NCBI GenBank assembly: GCA_017591395.1
Contig: WEDG01007661.1
Span: 62,001-126,000 of the forward strand
Direction of reading: 5' to 3'
Origin: Schistocephalus solidus
Lineage: Eukaryota; Platyhelminthes; Cestoda; Diphyllobothriidea; Diphyllobothriidae
DNA length: 64,000 nucleotides
Made by a program: the position numbers and the translations under genes
Part shown: one piece after another, positions 1 to 11,758 of the stretch
Numbering within the stretch: position 1 is the stretch's first letter
Layout: every line of letters starts with the position of its first letter
Notes under the pieces: model-generated
Database searches by the model: none
What the model saw: the letters and a program-made list of their open reading frames with translations, nothing else
What the model was told of the DNA's origin: nothing

Positions 1-167
1 TGACCTTTATGCATCAGTGGTTCAGTGTGCACCACATGCCGACACACAGGTACTGTTCCGGCTGTATAACAGCCGCGGCCGCTATCGTCACCGCCACTTC
101 CGTTTGTAGCTGACGCCGCGCCCTTTTTCCGTTCCTAGACCGGGCGCGCACGTGTACGTCTGTTCAT

Positions 168-194
168 CCTCCTCCTCCTCCTCCTCCTCCTCCC
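168..194. repeat. (CTC)n microsatellite
   Basis: An uninterrupted CTC/CCT run of about nine units in a GC-rich stretch. A second CTC tract lies at 37850-37900. Confidence 0.95.
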
Positions 195-645
195 CTCTAA
201 CCCCCTCGCGTCCTTTGCAGTATAACGGTGCCCCTGTGTGCATGAGTGTTAGCCTTCCAAAGACGTACGAGGCTATTCACTAGGTCACTAGGACCAAATA
301 GGCGCCGACGGCAGTGCAAATGTGCGTGGATGGACATACACACACCGCCACTGAAAGCGGTGTCTGCATGACAGCGGCACCGACCACACTAATGACTGAT
401 CAACGGCACACAATTAAAATTAAATTTCTTCCTTTCGAAAAGAAGCACGCTAATAGGTACTTAGGACGCAATCTACGAAGACCGTAGCCCGAGAGGTTGC
501 AAAAATATCTCCGCCTTTCGGTTCTGGTTGACAGGGTTACCTCCTCAGAGCTATGTTCCCGGAATGAAGATGGAGCCAGGGATCACCAAAAGAGAAAATA
601 ATTTGAGACAGTGGTTCAATGGCATGTTGCATGAGCTTCGACCAA
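195..645. other. no recognisable gene
   Basis: Moderately GC-rich at first, then mixed sequence. No ORF of note and no repeat that I could match to elsewhere in the window. Confidence 0.6.
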
Positions 646-647
646 AG

Positions 648-1012
648 GAATGATGGGTAGGGATGCCTTGTACGACCGTCTAAACAGGACACGGAAATAG
701 GAACCACCCAACATACATGTGTGTCTTTGTGTCCAATTGCGGGGGACTGAGGTTTAAGCTTAAGATGAGTGTTAGAGCTAAGTTCAGGGCTAGGTTTAAG
801 ATAAGAAGTTAGTGTTAGGGACAGGAGTATATCAAGGGTTAGGATGTGGGTTTGTGCTAACTGTAGGGTTTAGGTTTATGGAGGGGTAGGGTTAAGATAA
901 AGGTTAACGTTCAGTTTTATTTAAGGGTTATTGTTAGGGTTAAGACACGGGAGTATTTGCCTATCCTTACTTTTGTCGGGAGGCCAGCCATTTAAGGTGG
1001 GCAGGATGGTTC
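648..1012. mobile_element. MITE-like inverted-repeat element, copy 1, telomere-like interior
   Basis: The left end (GACCGTCTAAACAGGACACG at 674, then AATAGGAACCACCC) matches, with few changes, the inverted right ends of copies near 51 kb and 44.9 kb. The interior (about 750-945) is a degenerate run of GGTTAG/GGGTTA-type words. The right end is eroded: the GTATTTGCCTATCC region near 951-965 is only loosely related to the inverted terminus. There is no ORF, so it is presumably non-autonomous. Its superfamily cannot be told from the sequence alone. Confidence 0.6.
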
Positions 1013-2285
1013 TGATTCCCGTATCACTCTGCCAGACAAGGCATTTTTACCGAAGGAAGATTAATACTACTCTGAACATATGTACTGGCAGACTGAGACA
1101 TTGATAATTTTTATGTTGGATACTTTCGACAGGATAAAAAAGGCTTCGTGGAGCAAAATGGTCTATTAGTTAACTCATGAACTCACATCTATCAGGTATT
1201 ATCATTTTCCGATGTTGAATATTTTATGCCTGAGATTGTGGTATTTATGGTCAAAGATGGAGACAGATCATAAATGACCGTTCAATTCTTTCATACTTTG
1301 TCATTAATCACTGCTGGTTATCGCACTCTAGTTGCCGGAAAGGCACTTAAACGGATTTTTAAGATAAAACGGTGGTCTGTACCGAGTTCTACGCGCACAC
1401 GGAATTGGAAATGACATCACAATGCAGTTTAAAATGGAGTCCCCCTCAAAGGGTTCGAACTCCTGAAGTGCGAGCATTAAACACGTTCTGTGTTCTACTG
1501 GGTTGTGGCCTTCCTTGTTCTGTCTAACAAAGCGGGGTAAGACAAAACACATTAAAAGGACGAAAGGAACACCTTCCACACAGAAATAAGTTTCCATTAG
1601 GTGCAGATTGAGGAGCCTTTAGGCTTATTCAGAACGGATTACTATCAATGGTAGTTCTTCATCGTGTCCGAATAAATGTGTGCTGTCCACTCACTTACTT
1701 CGACATTCCGATTCCAACCAGTAGCGCTACCTCCCATCATAACTCGGCTTTTCTTGCTTCAGGTAGACTTTTCAAACATTCCTAAGGCCAGTTTGCCAAT
1801 TTTTGAGGCTTCTAGTGAAATCGTGAATTGAAGTACAATCTTATAAGCGGAAGAGGTGAGCCGTGACACTGGTCTGATGACGCACTCTATTCAGAGTCGT
1901 GTCATAAAACATATCCTCGCTTAATTATGAGGATGTTTACTCAAACGAGCTATCGGATGCCAAGTTTTTTACACAAAGTTCCTATGACAACGAATTCTCG
2001 CAGGATCTGAAGGAACAACCACCCGATTAGAGAAATTAATCTTCGGAACATAGAAGACCGTCGCGTAAACCCTACGTCCACTATGACCCACCGAAGGCCC
2101 ACCTGGCTCACAGTTCCTGAATTATGCTCTGTGTTTTCTCATTCCTTACTTAAACCTCTAATTCCAATGCCATTTACTCAAACTCTGCTTTCTTTGCTGA
2201 TGCTACCGCCTTCTCTCCGCGCGCCCTATGGATGGAAGCTGCAATACTTCCCAAAGGTGGGAATATCTCTGTCCATGTCATTAGC
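1013..2285. other. no recognisable gene
   Basis: Mixed unique-looking sequence. Short ORFs such as the one at 1328-1597 (minus) resemble no family I know. CTGATGA at 1874-1880 is followed by a small hairpin but lacks the GAAA part of a hammerhead. Confidence 0.55.
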
Positions 2286-2289
2286 CCAG

Positions 2290-2410
2290 GAACTGGGCAG
2301 TTCTAAAGAATTTACGCTATTCAATAAGGACATTCAATTTTTAGTATACCTTATTTGCGAAAGCTCTCCTTACCAACGGGGACCTCTATGGTAAATTATG
2401 CACCGAAACT
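2290..2410 (-). repeat. dispersed repeat copy, related to 3178-3290
   Basis: The stretch from CAGTTCTAAAGAATTT through the start of ATGCACCGAAA is repeated with scattered changes at 3178-3290. There it lies directly beside the PLE remnant, so this copy is probably a detached PLE-associated fragment on the minus strand. Confidence 0.6.
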
Positions 2411-2828
2411 CACCAATATATTTACACTTCCTTAAATTTATCACAAGGCCATCTAGTTCAAATGGGCTGGGAGGTCCTGCTGAGGCGGCCACACAATTCA
2501 TCCTTACCGGCCAGTACGTTTATATGCGAACGGGTACAAGTTAAAAGATGCGAGCAATAATGTTCTTTTTTCATACAAGTGAGTCGTATGAGGGGGGTAA
2601 TAAGAGACAGTGGAATAGGCGGCAGCGAGCGTTAGGTGGAGCCTTTCCAGGTGGTTGTTGCTAGCAGAGGCTCACTTAGTGGCTTAGGGTAGTCTGTTGG
2701 GACCTTGTAACTTATAAGGAAGGCTTCTTTGGGGTCCACACGGTGCCCGAAATCCCCTATGTGTGCAAGAATCGCGCTGTTTATGCTCCTAGCTGCGCCT
2801 TTTCTCAGTCATACCAGGAGGTGTTCCC

Positions 2829-3230
2829 TTATTCTGTTCCAAATGAGCATGTCAATAAGGAGATGCACATGGAAGTGGTCTGAGCTGGCAACCTATCGCT
2901 AGCTTTTCCATTTAAAACCGGGTTGGTTGACAGTACTATCCCAACTCTCGCTGCTGGGAAGACTCGTGAAATGGCTTGGCCAAGGTGTCTTCCCAGAAGT
3001 TCGCTTGCCACACTTCCTTGAAAGGAAACTTTGGGGAATGCGATTCCATTTTCCACAGTAAGTGTGATTTTGCAACCATATTCTTTTTAATAAATCTGTC
3101 AGGATACCCGTTCTTGCTAAGCAGGTCCTCGATCTCTCTAAGGCCTTCCATGATAGTGTCTGGCGCATTAGGAAACTTGTCAGCTCTAAAGAATTTGCGC
3201 TATTCAAGAACGGCATTCATTTTAAGGATT
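2829..3230 (-). pseudogene. Penelope-like element fragment (linker and start of GIY-YIG domain), decayed
   Basis: Minus-strand reading gives, across at least two frames, the same order of words as the better preserved copy at 33.3-34.2 kb: an EIEDLLSKNGYPDRFI-like block (about 3075-3150), then a segment beginning MENG and reading VSFQGSVA, then VLSTNPVLNGKASDRLPAQ and TSMCI leading into the Cys-rich start of a GIY-YIG endonuclease. In animals such a domain follows the reverse transcriptase of Penelope-like retroelements. The Tyr-rich catalytic part is missing: the reading ends at 2829, just after a CSFG-type word. Frameshifts and truncation make it a dead copy. The repeat at 3178-3290 continues into it on its N-terminal side. 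Confidence 0.75.
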
Positions 3231-3359
3231 CATTTTTTGCAAACGCTTTCCTTACCTCTGGGGACATTATGCACCGAAATTCGTGAAACGTTGATTAAAG
3301 CGCTTTAAACGTCTTTCAAACAGAAAGTATCATTGCAATAATCATTAGCACTAAACAGA

Positions 3360-3705
3360 TTTTGATTTGCATGGCTGCCAAAACAGGACGCAGGGACCGC
3401 GGCAATACATGTGACTTTGAGCCAAATTCCGGAGAAAATAGGTTTAGATTAAGGTGAGGGTTAGGGTTAAGCTTAGCGCTTGAGTTAAGGTTGGAATTAC
3501 GGTAAATCTTGTTGGAAGTATCAAGATTATGCTGAAGGTCACGACTTGAGATCAGGTTATTTTTTTGGATTTTGGTTTAGGATGAGGCTAGGGTTAAGAT
3601 TAAAATGATAGTTTAGTTTTATATTAGGGTTAAGAAACGGGCCTATTTACCCTTTCTGATGTCCGGTTTAAGGGACCTTACAAGTGATCCGTACCCATAA
3701 TCCAA
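3360..3705. mobile_element. MITE-like element, copy 2, strongly diverged
   Basis: AAAACAGGACGCAGGGAC at about 3383 resembles the family's left end. The interior (3440-3640) is rich in GGGTTAGGGTTA-like words, and TGTCCGGTTTAAGGGACC near 3660-3678 resembles the inverted right end. No coding potential. Confidence 0.45.
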
Positions 3706-4360
3706 GGCACCTGGCTGTCAGCTACAGAACTCTATTATTTTAGTAAACCTTTCATAAATTCCGGGGCGCAGTACACACATCTGTTTTAGAACTGATGCCA
3801 TCGGCGTTAACTTAACCAGCTGCAGGTCTTATTGTCACAAACTGCGGGGCTCTCCCTAAGATGGAAAATTACGCGCCCGTCAGTAAAATGGAGTACTTCC
3901 CCGTGTAGGCAGTTCAGTTAGGTAGACCGTTCCACGCATGTGCACGCTTGCTGTAGTTATTGACTAACCACGCCGCCTCCTATCCTTCTTCCCACTCGCT
4001 CGCCAGACAAAATTCACGTTTTTGCGTTAAGGCTCTTTCACAGAAAAATGGACAAATTTTCTAGTCATCTAACATTTTGCACCCATGCACAGCAAAAGAA
4101 GGCTGCGGCGAAAAGAAGGGTGAGAAAACGGCCTCAGCCTAAAGGTCACTTGAAGCTGACTCTGTGAGTGAACACTGCAGTCGGTAGGCGCAAAAAGCCC
4201 AGCTGTACGCACACGAAAACAGAGACCTCCTTTGAAGTCCCAGTCGCCGCATCAAAGGAGCCCAGCCCCGGGAAGGGAATTAGACTTTTCGCAGCAGTGA
4301 AGACGAATACTTCGCCCTCTGTCTCCCATACGTCCTCTGTCTCTCCTCTCCTCTCTACCA
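3706..4360. other. no recognisable gene
   Basis: Mixed sequence. The two small ORFs facing each other at 4146-4449 show no family resemblance and sit at the edge of the LINE-tail repeat. Confidence 0.5.
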
Positions 4361-4368
4361 CACGACAG

Positions 4369-4555
4369 TTCGACCATCGTAGTCCGACGATGTCCACCGT
4401 AGGCTCCATGGGAAAGTGGAGCAGGGACGGTGACTTGCGCGTGATTTAGTTTAAAGTGATAGTAGACTTACGCTGCATCTACCGCACTCTGTCTTCCCTT
4501 ACCCACCTGTGCCCGGTGTCAAGATATTATCAACAAGACCGGAGGTGGGGTTAGC
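4369..4555 (-). repeat. LINE 3' tail repeat, partial copy a
   Basis: It shares a run of words with copies at 4758-5430, 7971-8480 and 17066-17230: CATCGTAGTCCGACGATG, GCAGGGACGGTGACTTG, GTTTAAAGTGATAGTAGACT and CTACCGCACTCT. Orientation is set by the coding LINE next door, whose tail this is. Confidence 0.7.
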
Positions 4556-4599
4556 CGCAGGTGATTCATATCTAACCATAACCATAAAATGACAACAAT

Positions 4600-4752
4600 G
4601 GGTGGTGGGACATGAGTTTACACCTATGCATGACCAGGTTCGGCATTTGTTATGGGAGCTTATCCCAAATAAGAACAACGCCTGCCGTACCCTGATTTTG
4701 TCCCCACGTTGGTCAAGCACATCTACCACGCGGCCGTTTAGGGGGCACACAC
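4600..4752. repeat. dispersed repeat shared with 63155-63310
   Basis: Words such as GGCATTTGTTATGGGAGCTT, a CCCTGATTTTGTCC block and GCACATCTACCACG recur in the same order near 63.2 kb with about the same spacing. No coding capacity. Confidence 0.6.
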
Positions 4753-4757
4753 GGCAT

Positions 4758-5430
4758 TTTGACCGTCGTAGTCCGATGATGTTCACCATACGCTCTAAAG
4801 AATGCTGGTGCAGGGACGGTGACTTGCACGTGAATTAGTTTTAAGTGATAGTAGCCTTGCGCTGCAGCTACCGCACTCTCTCTCCCCCCCCCCCACCTGA
4901 ATCCGTTGTCATGACAGAGTCAAGAATACCGGAGGTGGGAGAGGACGCAGGTGGCTGGCGTGGCCGGAGCCGCCCCTGGGCGTACCACCACACCTGGCTC
5001 GGATCCCACGGAGTGGGAGTGCCATAAAGGCCACATTAAGAAGGAGCCATTGCAGCCTGACTCTCAGTTTTACAGTTAGCCACTTCAGACAAAACACACA
5101 TTGGGCGGACCATACGGTCCGAGTTATCCCGTCAGTTGGCAGCCTTCCAAGCCACAGTTTTAAGCACACAGTGAAAGTTTAAAGCGCGTCAGATTGTTTA
5201 TAGTGAGAAAAATACGCTGAGCTGTTGACCTCACTCTCTCCCCCATCCCCACAATCTGACCACCATCCGAGCCAGTCAGTTGTCTGATGTGGGAGTGGGC
5301 GCATTGGCTGACGGGTCGGCGTACCCGTCTTCGCGCGCCACAGCACGACCTGGCTCCCATAACGCACACACCAGGATTTACTTACACAGGGGATATGGAG
5401 GAGCTATCGCCGTCTGACTCCCAGTCAACT
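4758..5430 (-). repeat. LINE 3' non-coding tail, copy b
   Basis: This segment is repeated in parallel orientation at 7971-8480, with shared blocks around AAGGAGCCATTG, CACACATTGGGC, TTGGCA.CCTTCCAAGCCAC, the region around 5180-5215 and AGCCAGTCAGTTGTCTG. It also appears inverted at 25390-25765 behind the plus-strand LINE, so it is the element's 3' region rather than an unrelated repeat. Confidence 0.8.
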
Positions 5431-5609
5431 AGTCAGCCACTCGACACGCACAGCACATACATTGGGCCGACGGTGTGGTCTGGTGTAAGCGTCAGATTGA
5501 CAACCTTCCAAGCCACTGTTTCTAGAACCCGTGATATTCTCAGGTACATGATGATGATGGTAAGGGTGTTGTCTATATATTGGTGTAGGTAGAGTGCGCT
5601 GATGTAGCT

Positions 5610-6535
5610 TAGCCTCCGGTGGTTTACCGGAGGTTGTCGTGGAGGCGCATGTGTCCTAATAGGCCCATGCAGTGTGTAAATGTGGGGAGCAGTGAGGGCA
5701 GTGGGGGCGGGCGTGGCGACTCTATGTCGGAGCCCCAGGCACTGGTTCATCAGCCTCCATGCGATGGATTCACAGGTGACCGACCAGGCCGATGCGTGAG
5801 TTGAAGTTGTGGGCACAGTGTGGGCAGGATAAATCGGGAGAGGCTGGGGTGATGTCATTCGTGGAAGTGGGGGTGGGAGTGGCAGGAGCGGAGGTTGTGC
5901 ATGGTGTATCGGTGTTGTCGGCATTGTGGTAAATTCCGCTGTCATGGATGTGCATGTGACCGAATAGGCCCATGTGATGAGTGAATGCGCGAGGGCAGTG
6001 AGGGCAGTGGAGGTGGAAACCTCTGCTGTGTGTTGGTGCTCCAGGCACTGGTTCATCAATCTCTGTAAGATGGATTCGCAAGTGACCAACTAGGCCGATG
6101 CCTTTAGGTGAATGTGCGGTCGCATTGAGGACAGTTTAGGAGAGAGTCCCCATCGCTGATGGTGGCGGTGGTCTTAGTGAAGGCGAAGTCGGTGGTGGTT
6201 GCGGTGGTGGGGGTAACAGAGGATGAGTAGATGGATGTGGTCTCTATGATGGTGGGAGTAATGGAATTGATGCCAGGAGTGAGGGTGTGGGAGTCAGAAG
6301 GAGGGTTGGCAGAATTTGACGTAGAAATTGGAATTGTCGGATTGTTGGTGCATTGCGTCCGAAGATGTCTGACCAGGCCGATTCACGCGCTGAAGTTGCG
6401 TTGGCAGCGCGGGCATGTTGAAGTGGCCTGAGCATGAGGTGTTGGTCCGGGGCATTGGTGACTTTCGTGCCACTCTTTTGGCCCTTGTGGTGGTGATCCG
6501 GTTGGCCTCATAGATTGCTTCACTGGTCTTCACGG
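5610..6535 (-). pseudogene. LINE C-terminal C2H2 zinc-finger region, decayed
   Basis: On the minus strand, 6081-5770 reads as finger-like units: CPHCPRAFTHHMGLFGHMHIH and CPHCAHNFNSRIGLVGHL, both with C-x2-C and a His-ended half, joined by Pro/Thr/Ser-rich linkers. Further eroded finger pieces lie at 5640-5770 in other frames. Upstream, 6533-6294 gives EAIYEANRITTTRAKRVARK, the basic linker that follows the RT thumb. Fingers C-terminal to RT probably bind the element's RNA or target DNA. Frameshifts separate the pieces, so no full protein is possible. Confidence 0.75.
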
Positions 6536-6552
6536 ATCTTCTCTATTCCGGT

Positions 6553-7965
6553 TTATCCTGGGCGAGGTCCTCCCAGGTCACCGGGTTCATATTCAGTTGC
6601 TTCAGAGATTTCTTCAAAGTGTCCTTTTAGCGTCATTTTTGACCTCCCTGTCGGCGAGCAACGGTAGTGACATCTCCGTAGAAAAGTCGTTTGGGTAGTC
6701 GCTCGTCGTCCGTTCTCACCAGATGGCCGCTCCATTGCAGTTGCACTTGCCTCAGCATGGCGCGGATGCTGAGGATTCCGGTCCGCTCCAGGACTTCCGT
6801 GTCCGGGATCCTGTCTTGCCATCTCAGCTTCAGTATTCTGTGGAAGCAGCTGAGATGGAAGTGATTCAGCTTCCTGGCTTGGTTGAGTAGATGGTCCAGG
6901 TCTCCGCTCCGTAAAGGAGTGTCATCAAGACGACGGCCTTGTACATCTTCAGTTTGGTGTTCAGAAGAATACCGTTGCAATTAAACAGCGTGCTTCCTCA
7001 ATTAGCGAAGTTTTCCACATTTTTGATTTGAGCACCGTTGACATTGCTTCGGGGAGCATTATATTTCGCGTTGGGTGGCGGCTGGTGCATGACAACCGTT
7101 TCGGCTGTACTTATTATTAATCCAAAATTGGTACAGCCTGTGGTGAAAAGGTCCATGCTCATTTGCATGTCCTCATCCGTCACGGGGTTGAGGGCGCAGT
7201 CGTCTGCGAAGAGCAAGTCATGGACTGTAGCCGTAGACACGTGCGTTGTGGCCTGCATACGTCGACTGTTAAGAAGGTTCCCGTCAGTTCTGGAGGCGAT
7301 GCGGATCCGAGGCTGTTAATCACGGTAGGCGTCCATCAGCATAGCCGAGAACATGAGGCTGAACAGGGTAGGAGCCAATACGCAGCCCTGCTTCACTCTG
7401 TTGGACACTGCGAATGCTTCGAATACCGTCCCGTTGTAAGTGATGCACGCCGTCATCCCGTCATGAAGCTGACACACCATGCTCGTGAACCGCTCAGGAC
7501 AGCCGAATTTCTGCATGACTTTCCACAGTCCGTCACGATTCACCGTGTCAAAGGCTTTCGTCAGATCCACAAAGGTAGTGTAAAGGTGAGTTCACATCTC
7601 CTGGCATTTATCTTGTAGCTGGCGGGCGGCAAAGATCCTGTCGGTTGTTCCACGGTGTCGGCGGAAGCCATATTGGCTTTCCGGGAGTAGGCCCTGTTCT
7701 AGGTGACCGTTCAGACGATTGAGAAGGATATGGGCAAAGATCTTCCCGGCGATGTTGAGCAACGATATGCTTCTGTGATTATCACAGAGTTGCCGGTTGC
7801 CCTTCCGTTTGTGGAGATGGACTATGGTCGCGTCTTTGAAATTCAGAGGAACTTGTCCTTGGCACCACATCTCCTGGAAGTGTTGCGAGTTCTGCCATCA
7901 GCCGGGGCCCACCGTGCTTGTAGACTTCGGGTGGGATTGCGTCGGTGCTTTACCGCTGGAAATCT
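6553..7965 (-). pseudogene. LINE reverse transcriptase, frameshifted
   Basis: Successive minus-strand frames give a recognisable non-LTR RT. 7870-7592 has FKDATIVHLHKRKGNR and SISLLNIAGKIFAHILLNRL, then a YGFRRHRGTTD word. 7570-7316 has motif A, DLTKAFDTVNRDG, and motif B, VKQGCVLAPTLFSLMFSAML. 7258-6998 has motif C with an intact catalytic pair, LLFADDCAL. 6980-6633 is the thumb, with [33 protein letters not shown] and [16 protein letters not shown]. At least three frame changes and gaps break it, for example just after a SSGKAP word near 7950. It would synthesise cDNA from element RNA if intact; this copy cannot. Confidence 0.9.
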
Positions 7966-7970
7966 GCTGC

Positions 7971-8480
7971 GCGTGATTTAGTTTAAAGTGATAGTAGACT
8001 TGCGCTGCATCTACCGCACTCTCACCTCTTCCCCCACCTGAGTCCGGTGTCATGACTGAGTCAAGAAGATCGGAGATGGGAGACGGCACCGGTGGTTGGC
8101 GCAGCCGGAGGCGCCCCTGGGCGATACACCACACCTGACTTGGATCCCACGGAGTGGGAGTGTTATAAAGGTCACATTAAGAAGGAGCCATTGTAGCCTG
8201 AGTCTCAGTCCGCCAGTCAGCCAGTCAGCCACTACACACAAAACACACATTGGGCTGACCTCGCGGTCCTAGTTATCTCGTCGGTTGGCAACCTTCCAAG
8301 CCACGGCTTTTAGCGCACCGTGATAGTTTCAAGCGCGTCAGATTGTTTATAGCGAGGAAAATGCGCTGAGCCGTCGACCTCACTCTCTCCCCCACTCCCA
8401 CAATCAGACCACCGTCCGAGCCAGTCAGTTGTCTGTTGTGGGAGTGGGTGTATTGGCTGACGGGTGCGTGCAATGTGCGA
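7971..8480 (-). repeat. LINE 3' tail, copy c (second, nearly coding-less LINE insertion)
   Basis: Collinear with 4820-5330 over about 500 bp (see the blocks listed for copy b). It begins exactly where the RT pseudogene stops, so two same-orientation LINE copies are joined head to tail. The homology fades at about 8480. Confidence 0.8.
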
Positions 8481-11384
8481 CATGCAAGTGACGTCGGTCA
8501 GTTATACTTGTCCTCCCCCCCCCGAGGGCTCGTGGACTATGCCCCGAGGCATTTCGTTGCAGCATTGGCAGCCATACGCCCTGGAAAAGAGCATGTCTTT
8601 GGAGCTCGAGACTCTTCGAAGAGAACGCGTGCAACTGTGCTAATTAAAAGAAGACGGTTTAAGTAAAAATATTTGCCACGGAGTATATATTTAAAGGCGT
8701 GGTGCTACAGCGAAACAATTGCCGCAAAGAGGGGACACCACCTTCGCTGCAGCGATTTCACGGTGTAGGACGCCCTTCGCCCCCCAATAATCACCCCCCA
8801 CCCTTTATTTGCTCGTCCGCATTCCTCCTTATCACCCTGTGTACGTCGAGCTGTTTTGGATCTAGCACGGATTGCTTTTGGTTGATACTAATTGATAACG
8901 AGTCCGTGTGAAGGGTGTAAGAACGCTCGCTCCCGTGGACCAATGGCCAAATAATACAGGAACGCGCACGGTACGCAACTGCAAGTGCACCATTCTCTAA
9001 GAAGGTACATGAGCTAGTGATGGGAGGACTTATGATCAAAGCACACGACCGATCATCCAGAACAGGGCATCAATAAACCACAATATATTTTCGAAAGGTG
9101 GAATGAGGATTGTAAATTGGCTAGCCTTCCTAAAGTTTTCGTACTATTCATGTGCCATGTTTTGGTAGCCCTGAACCACGTCCTTAACTGCCCTACGCCT
9201 ATTTTCTTCACCGAGTTTAGCTTATCAATCAAGATGTCTAGCAAAATTCACTTTTTGAAATACGTGGCACAGCACCCAGTTTAAAATCACGGGCATTAGT
9301 TATTTAGTAAATCTAAAGCGTATAAGGATAGTCGTTGTTGAATATTCTCTTGAAGCGAACCCACAAAAGAAAGGGTTATGACTTTTAGCTGTTTTCGACA
9401 GCTGAACGTGTCAAAAACCTTGAGGAAATAGGAATTAGAAAGGAGAATCGTTACCGTATATTATGCTAATAGTCTCACCGAAATGAACAAGAACTTGTTC
9501 CCTGGCATCTTGGACGCTGGGTATTGCTTCACAAAGTCTGAAAGCTCACTCGGATATCAAATTCTTCGTGTGCTGCTTTTAGTTGCTCAATGTGCAAACT
9601 ACATTGATTTTAAGGGGTTTCTAAAGTAATTGATTGATGACTAGATTGAGCATATCACACCTGTCTTGGTGAAACTGATATGGCGGTCATTGATAACTTT
9701 GAAGTAATGCGTGCGAACATTTTAAGGTTTACCGAAAATCATACCGTTTGTAGTCAAACATATTCAGCCGTATTCGTTCGTACCACTGTGTATGGAGTTA
9801 TCGTTAGGGCAGATGAAGTCAATTTAGGCTTATTTGTTGATCCAGCAGTTCGAGCTTATGAACCTAGTATCTGCTTGTATGTGTGTTTGCACCAAGTTTC
9901 TAGTGCAAAGTTCTCTCGTCTACGCACCACAGTAAAGTTAATAAAATCCCTTTTTATGCATGTTGGCGGGATCGAGTAACCTTTAACAGGGTGATACGAT
10001 ACAATTTATAGGAACAAGCAAGAACATTTTGAGACTTATAAGCGACAAGTATGGGTGCATTGGAATGACCATGTTGGGATTGTTTGTCTTGATCAGCTAT
10101 GCACATGCCATCTGCCATCGGGACACGTCAGGGTTTCAAATCGGGTCCATATTTTCCTTAATTAATTAATTATTTTTTTTCTTTTGACCATGAATTCGTC
10201 CTCTCTCAGCCCCGATCGGGAGCTCTTGTAGGGGTATCAAATTCAAAATTTAACGGTCGTAGCCCAAAGAGCGTGAAAGTCGGTCACTTCGCAGTACGTC
10301 TGACTCAAAAAAATTGAGATTTCCCTTCAACCACAGTACCCCTTACTCTTGGGCTCGAAAGTAGCTAACTGCTTACCATAACGAAGGCAAAAAAATCATC
10401 GTTTTAGGCTCCCTCAGTTTTGGCGCGAGTACTTTTGAATTACCAATTGCTCGAAGATATGCGAGCACCTGCGAGCATGCTAAACCGACTCTCTAAGGCA
10501 CACCGTCCCAGAATCAGTCCGAAGCGGTAAGCACCGTAAAATTCCAGTGGCACAGTTGGCAGTTTTTTTCGGTCCTGGCACACTGCGTGACAATTAGAAC
10601 AGAAGCTATGAGGAAAGAATTTAAAATATTGTTGTTAGAGTCTAATTTTAAAGGATTTCAAACTTTTAGGCTTAAGTTGGGAACTAATCGGATTTAGGGG
10701 ATGGATAGTTAGGCGTTTCTGACAAAGCCTATCGAGAAGTAGCATGTTTTGTGTTCATGACCTCACCAATGACGACAACATAATGATTATCTAGGAATTG
10801 AAAAAAATATTTTGCTTGCGTTCACATGAAGCTTATCGGCATTACGTGAAGGCGAAAGACACGGACTCTGAGCACACAGTTTTTCTGTATTTTACGAAAC
10901 TATACTGTTTTAATTTAATCAGAACAGCTCAGTGGATATCACACTCCACAAACCGGTATGTATAGGGATAATTTGGACCAGAGCTCCAAATGCATTTTAA
11001 AATGCCGAATTTCTTTTAAATATCTTGCTTTAGGGTGTGTTACCTGCGGAATATGTGGTTCTTAAGGCAACCCACAGAAGATAACCGAAACATAAATTTT
11101 TGTACGTGATGCGATACGGAGAAGTGCTCATAAATATAAACCCTGGAATTTCAGGAAAAAATGCCTATCCATCGCCATACATTTTCGATCTTGGGCATAT
11201 TGATTGGGTTAGATAGAATAACTGCTAGGAAAGATTTTGTTTGCTCACAGGAATCCACAGTGATATTATGTACGACATAAGCGAATGATTGTGTTAATAA
11301 TCGAATCCGTTTCTGAAGGATCAAACGGCTTTGTTCGGTAGATGAACTCAATAAAGACTTCATATTAGTATCACTTGCCGGCAA
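8481..11384. other. no recognisable gene
   Basis: A C-homopolymer near 8513-8522, then AT-richer sequence. Small ORFs (for example 9053-9244 minus and 9680-9979 plus) match nothing I know. CCGAAACATAAATTTTTG at about 11085 is faintly like the end of a PLE hammerhead motif but lacks a core. Confidence 0.5.
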
Positions 11385-11385
11385 C

Positions 11386-11758
11386 GGTGGGTTACGCACA
11401 GCACCAAGAAAGCCAGAAACACCAGGTTCATATTTTGCTTTATGCCTGACGATGGATAAGTGTGCAAGTCATTAATGTTTCACGCGAGAACAATTATCCT
11501 CTTTACACCGATGTCGAAGCGACTGGATTCTTCCGAAGTCTGCGCTGGTGAAACCGGCAATGAAGTCATCCCTGGGCTTTCTAGCTATGACTACCCAATT
11601 CTTGGAGCCTTTATAAAAGAAGCACACCCTCGAATTCGTAAATATAATTAGCAGAAAGAACAAGACATACAATTCGACAAGTACCGTATACACCTTATAT
11701 TACCCGCTGTAATAACCCACGAGTCTGGGTTTTCTAGCCTTCTTGGTACTGTACATAA
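11386..11758 (+). repeat. 0.4-kb duplicated repeat, copy X1
   Basis: Aligned over its length with 14452-14860. Shared blocks include AACAATTATCCTCTTTACACC, TTCTTCCGAAGTCTGCGC, AATGAAGTCATCCCTGGGCT and CACACCCTCGAATTCGTAAA. Copy X2 has about 13 extra bases in the middle. Strand is given relative to the downstream PLE pieces and is a convention. Confidence 0.85.

Larger units (their letters stand above)
4758..7970 (-). mobile_element. 5'-truncated LINE (RT plus C2H2 finger tail), minus strand
   Basis: Read on the minus strand this is one retrotransposon copy: RT core (7965 down to about 6640), a basic linker and zinc-finger tail (about 6535-5610), then a non-coding 3' region (5430-4758). The endonuclease and the N-terminal part of RT are missing, as expected from 5' truncation during target-primed reverse transcription. 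The right edge at 7970 runs straight into the 3' tail of a second copy in the same orientation. The sister copy at 21.7-25.8 kb has the same order on the plus strand. Clade not assigned. Confidence 0.85.

Noticed and set aside
1874..1910. CTGATGA followed by an ACTCT/AGAGT hairpin
   Set aside because: No GAAA follows the hairpin, so the hammerhead core is incomplete.
5433..6089. 218-codon minus ORF as a separate gene
   Set aside because: It is a shifted-frame reading of the LINE zinc-finger tail, whose true frame shows the C-x2-C words.
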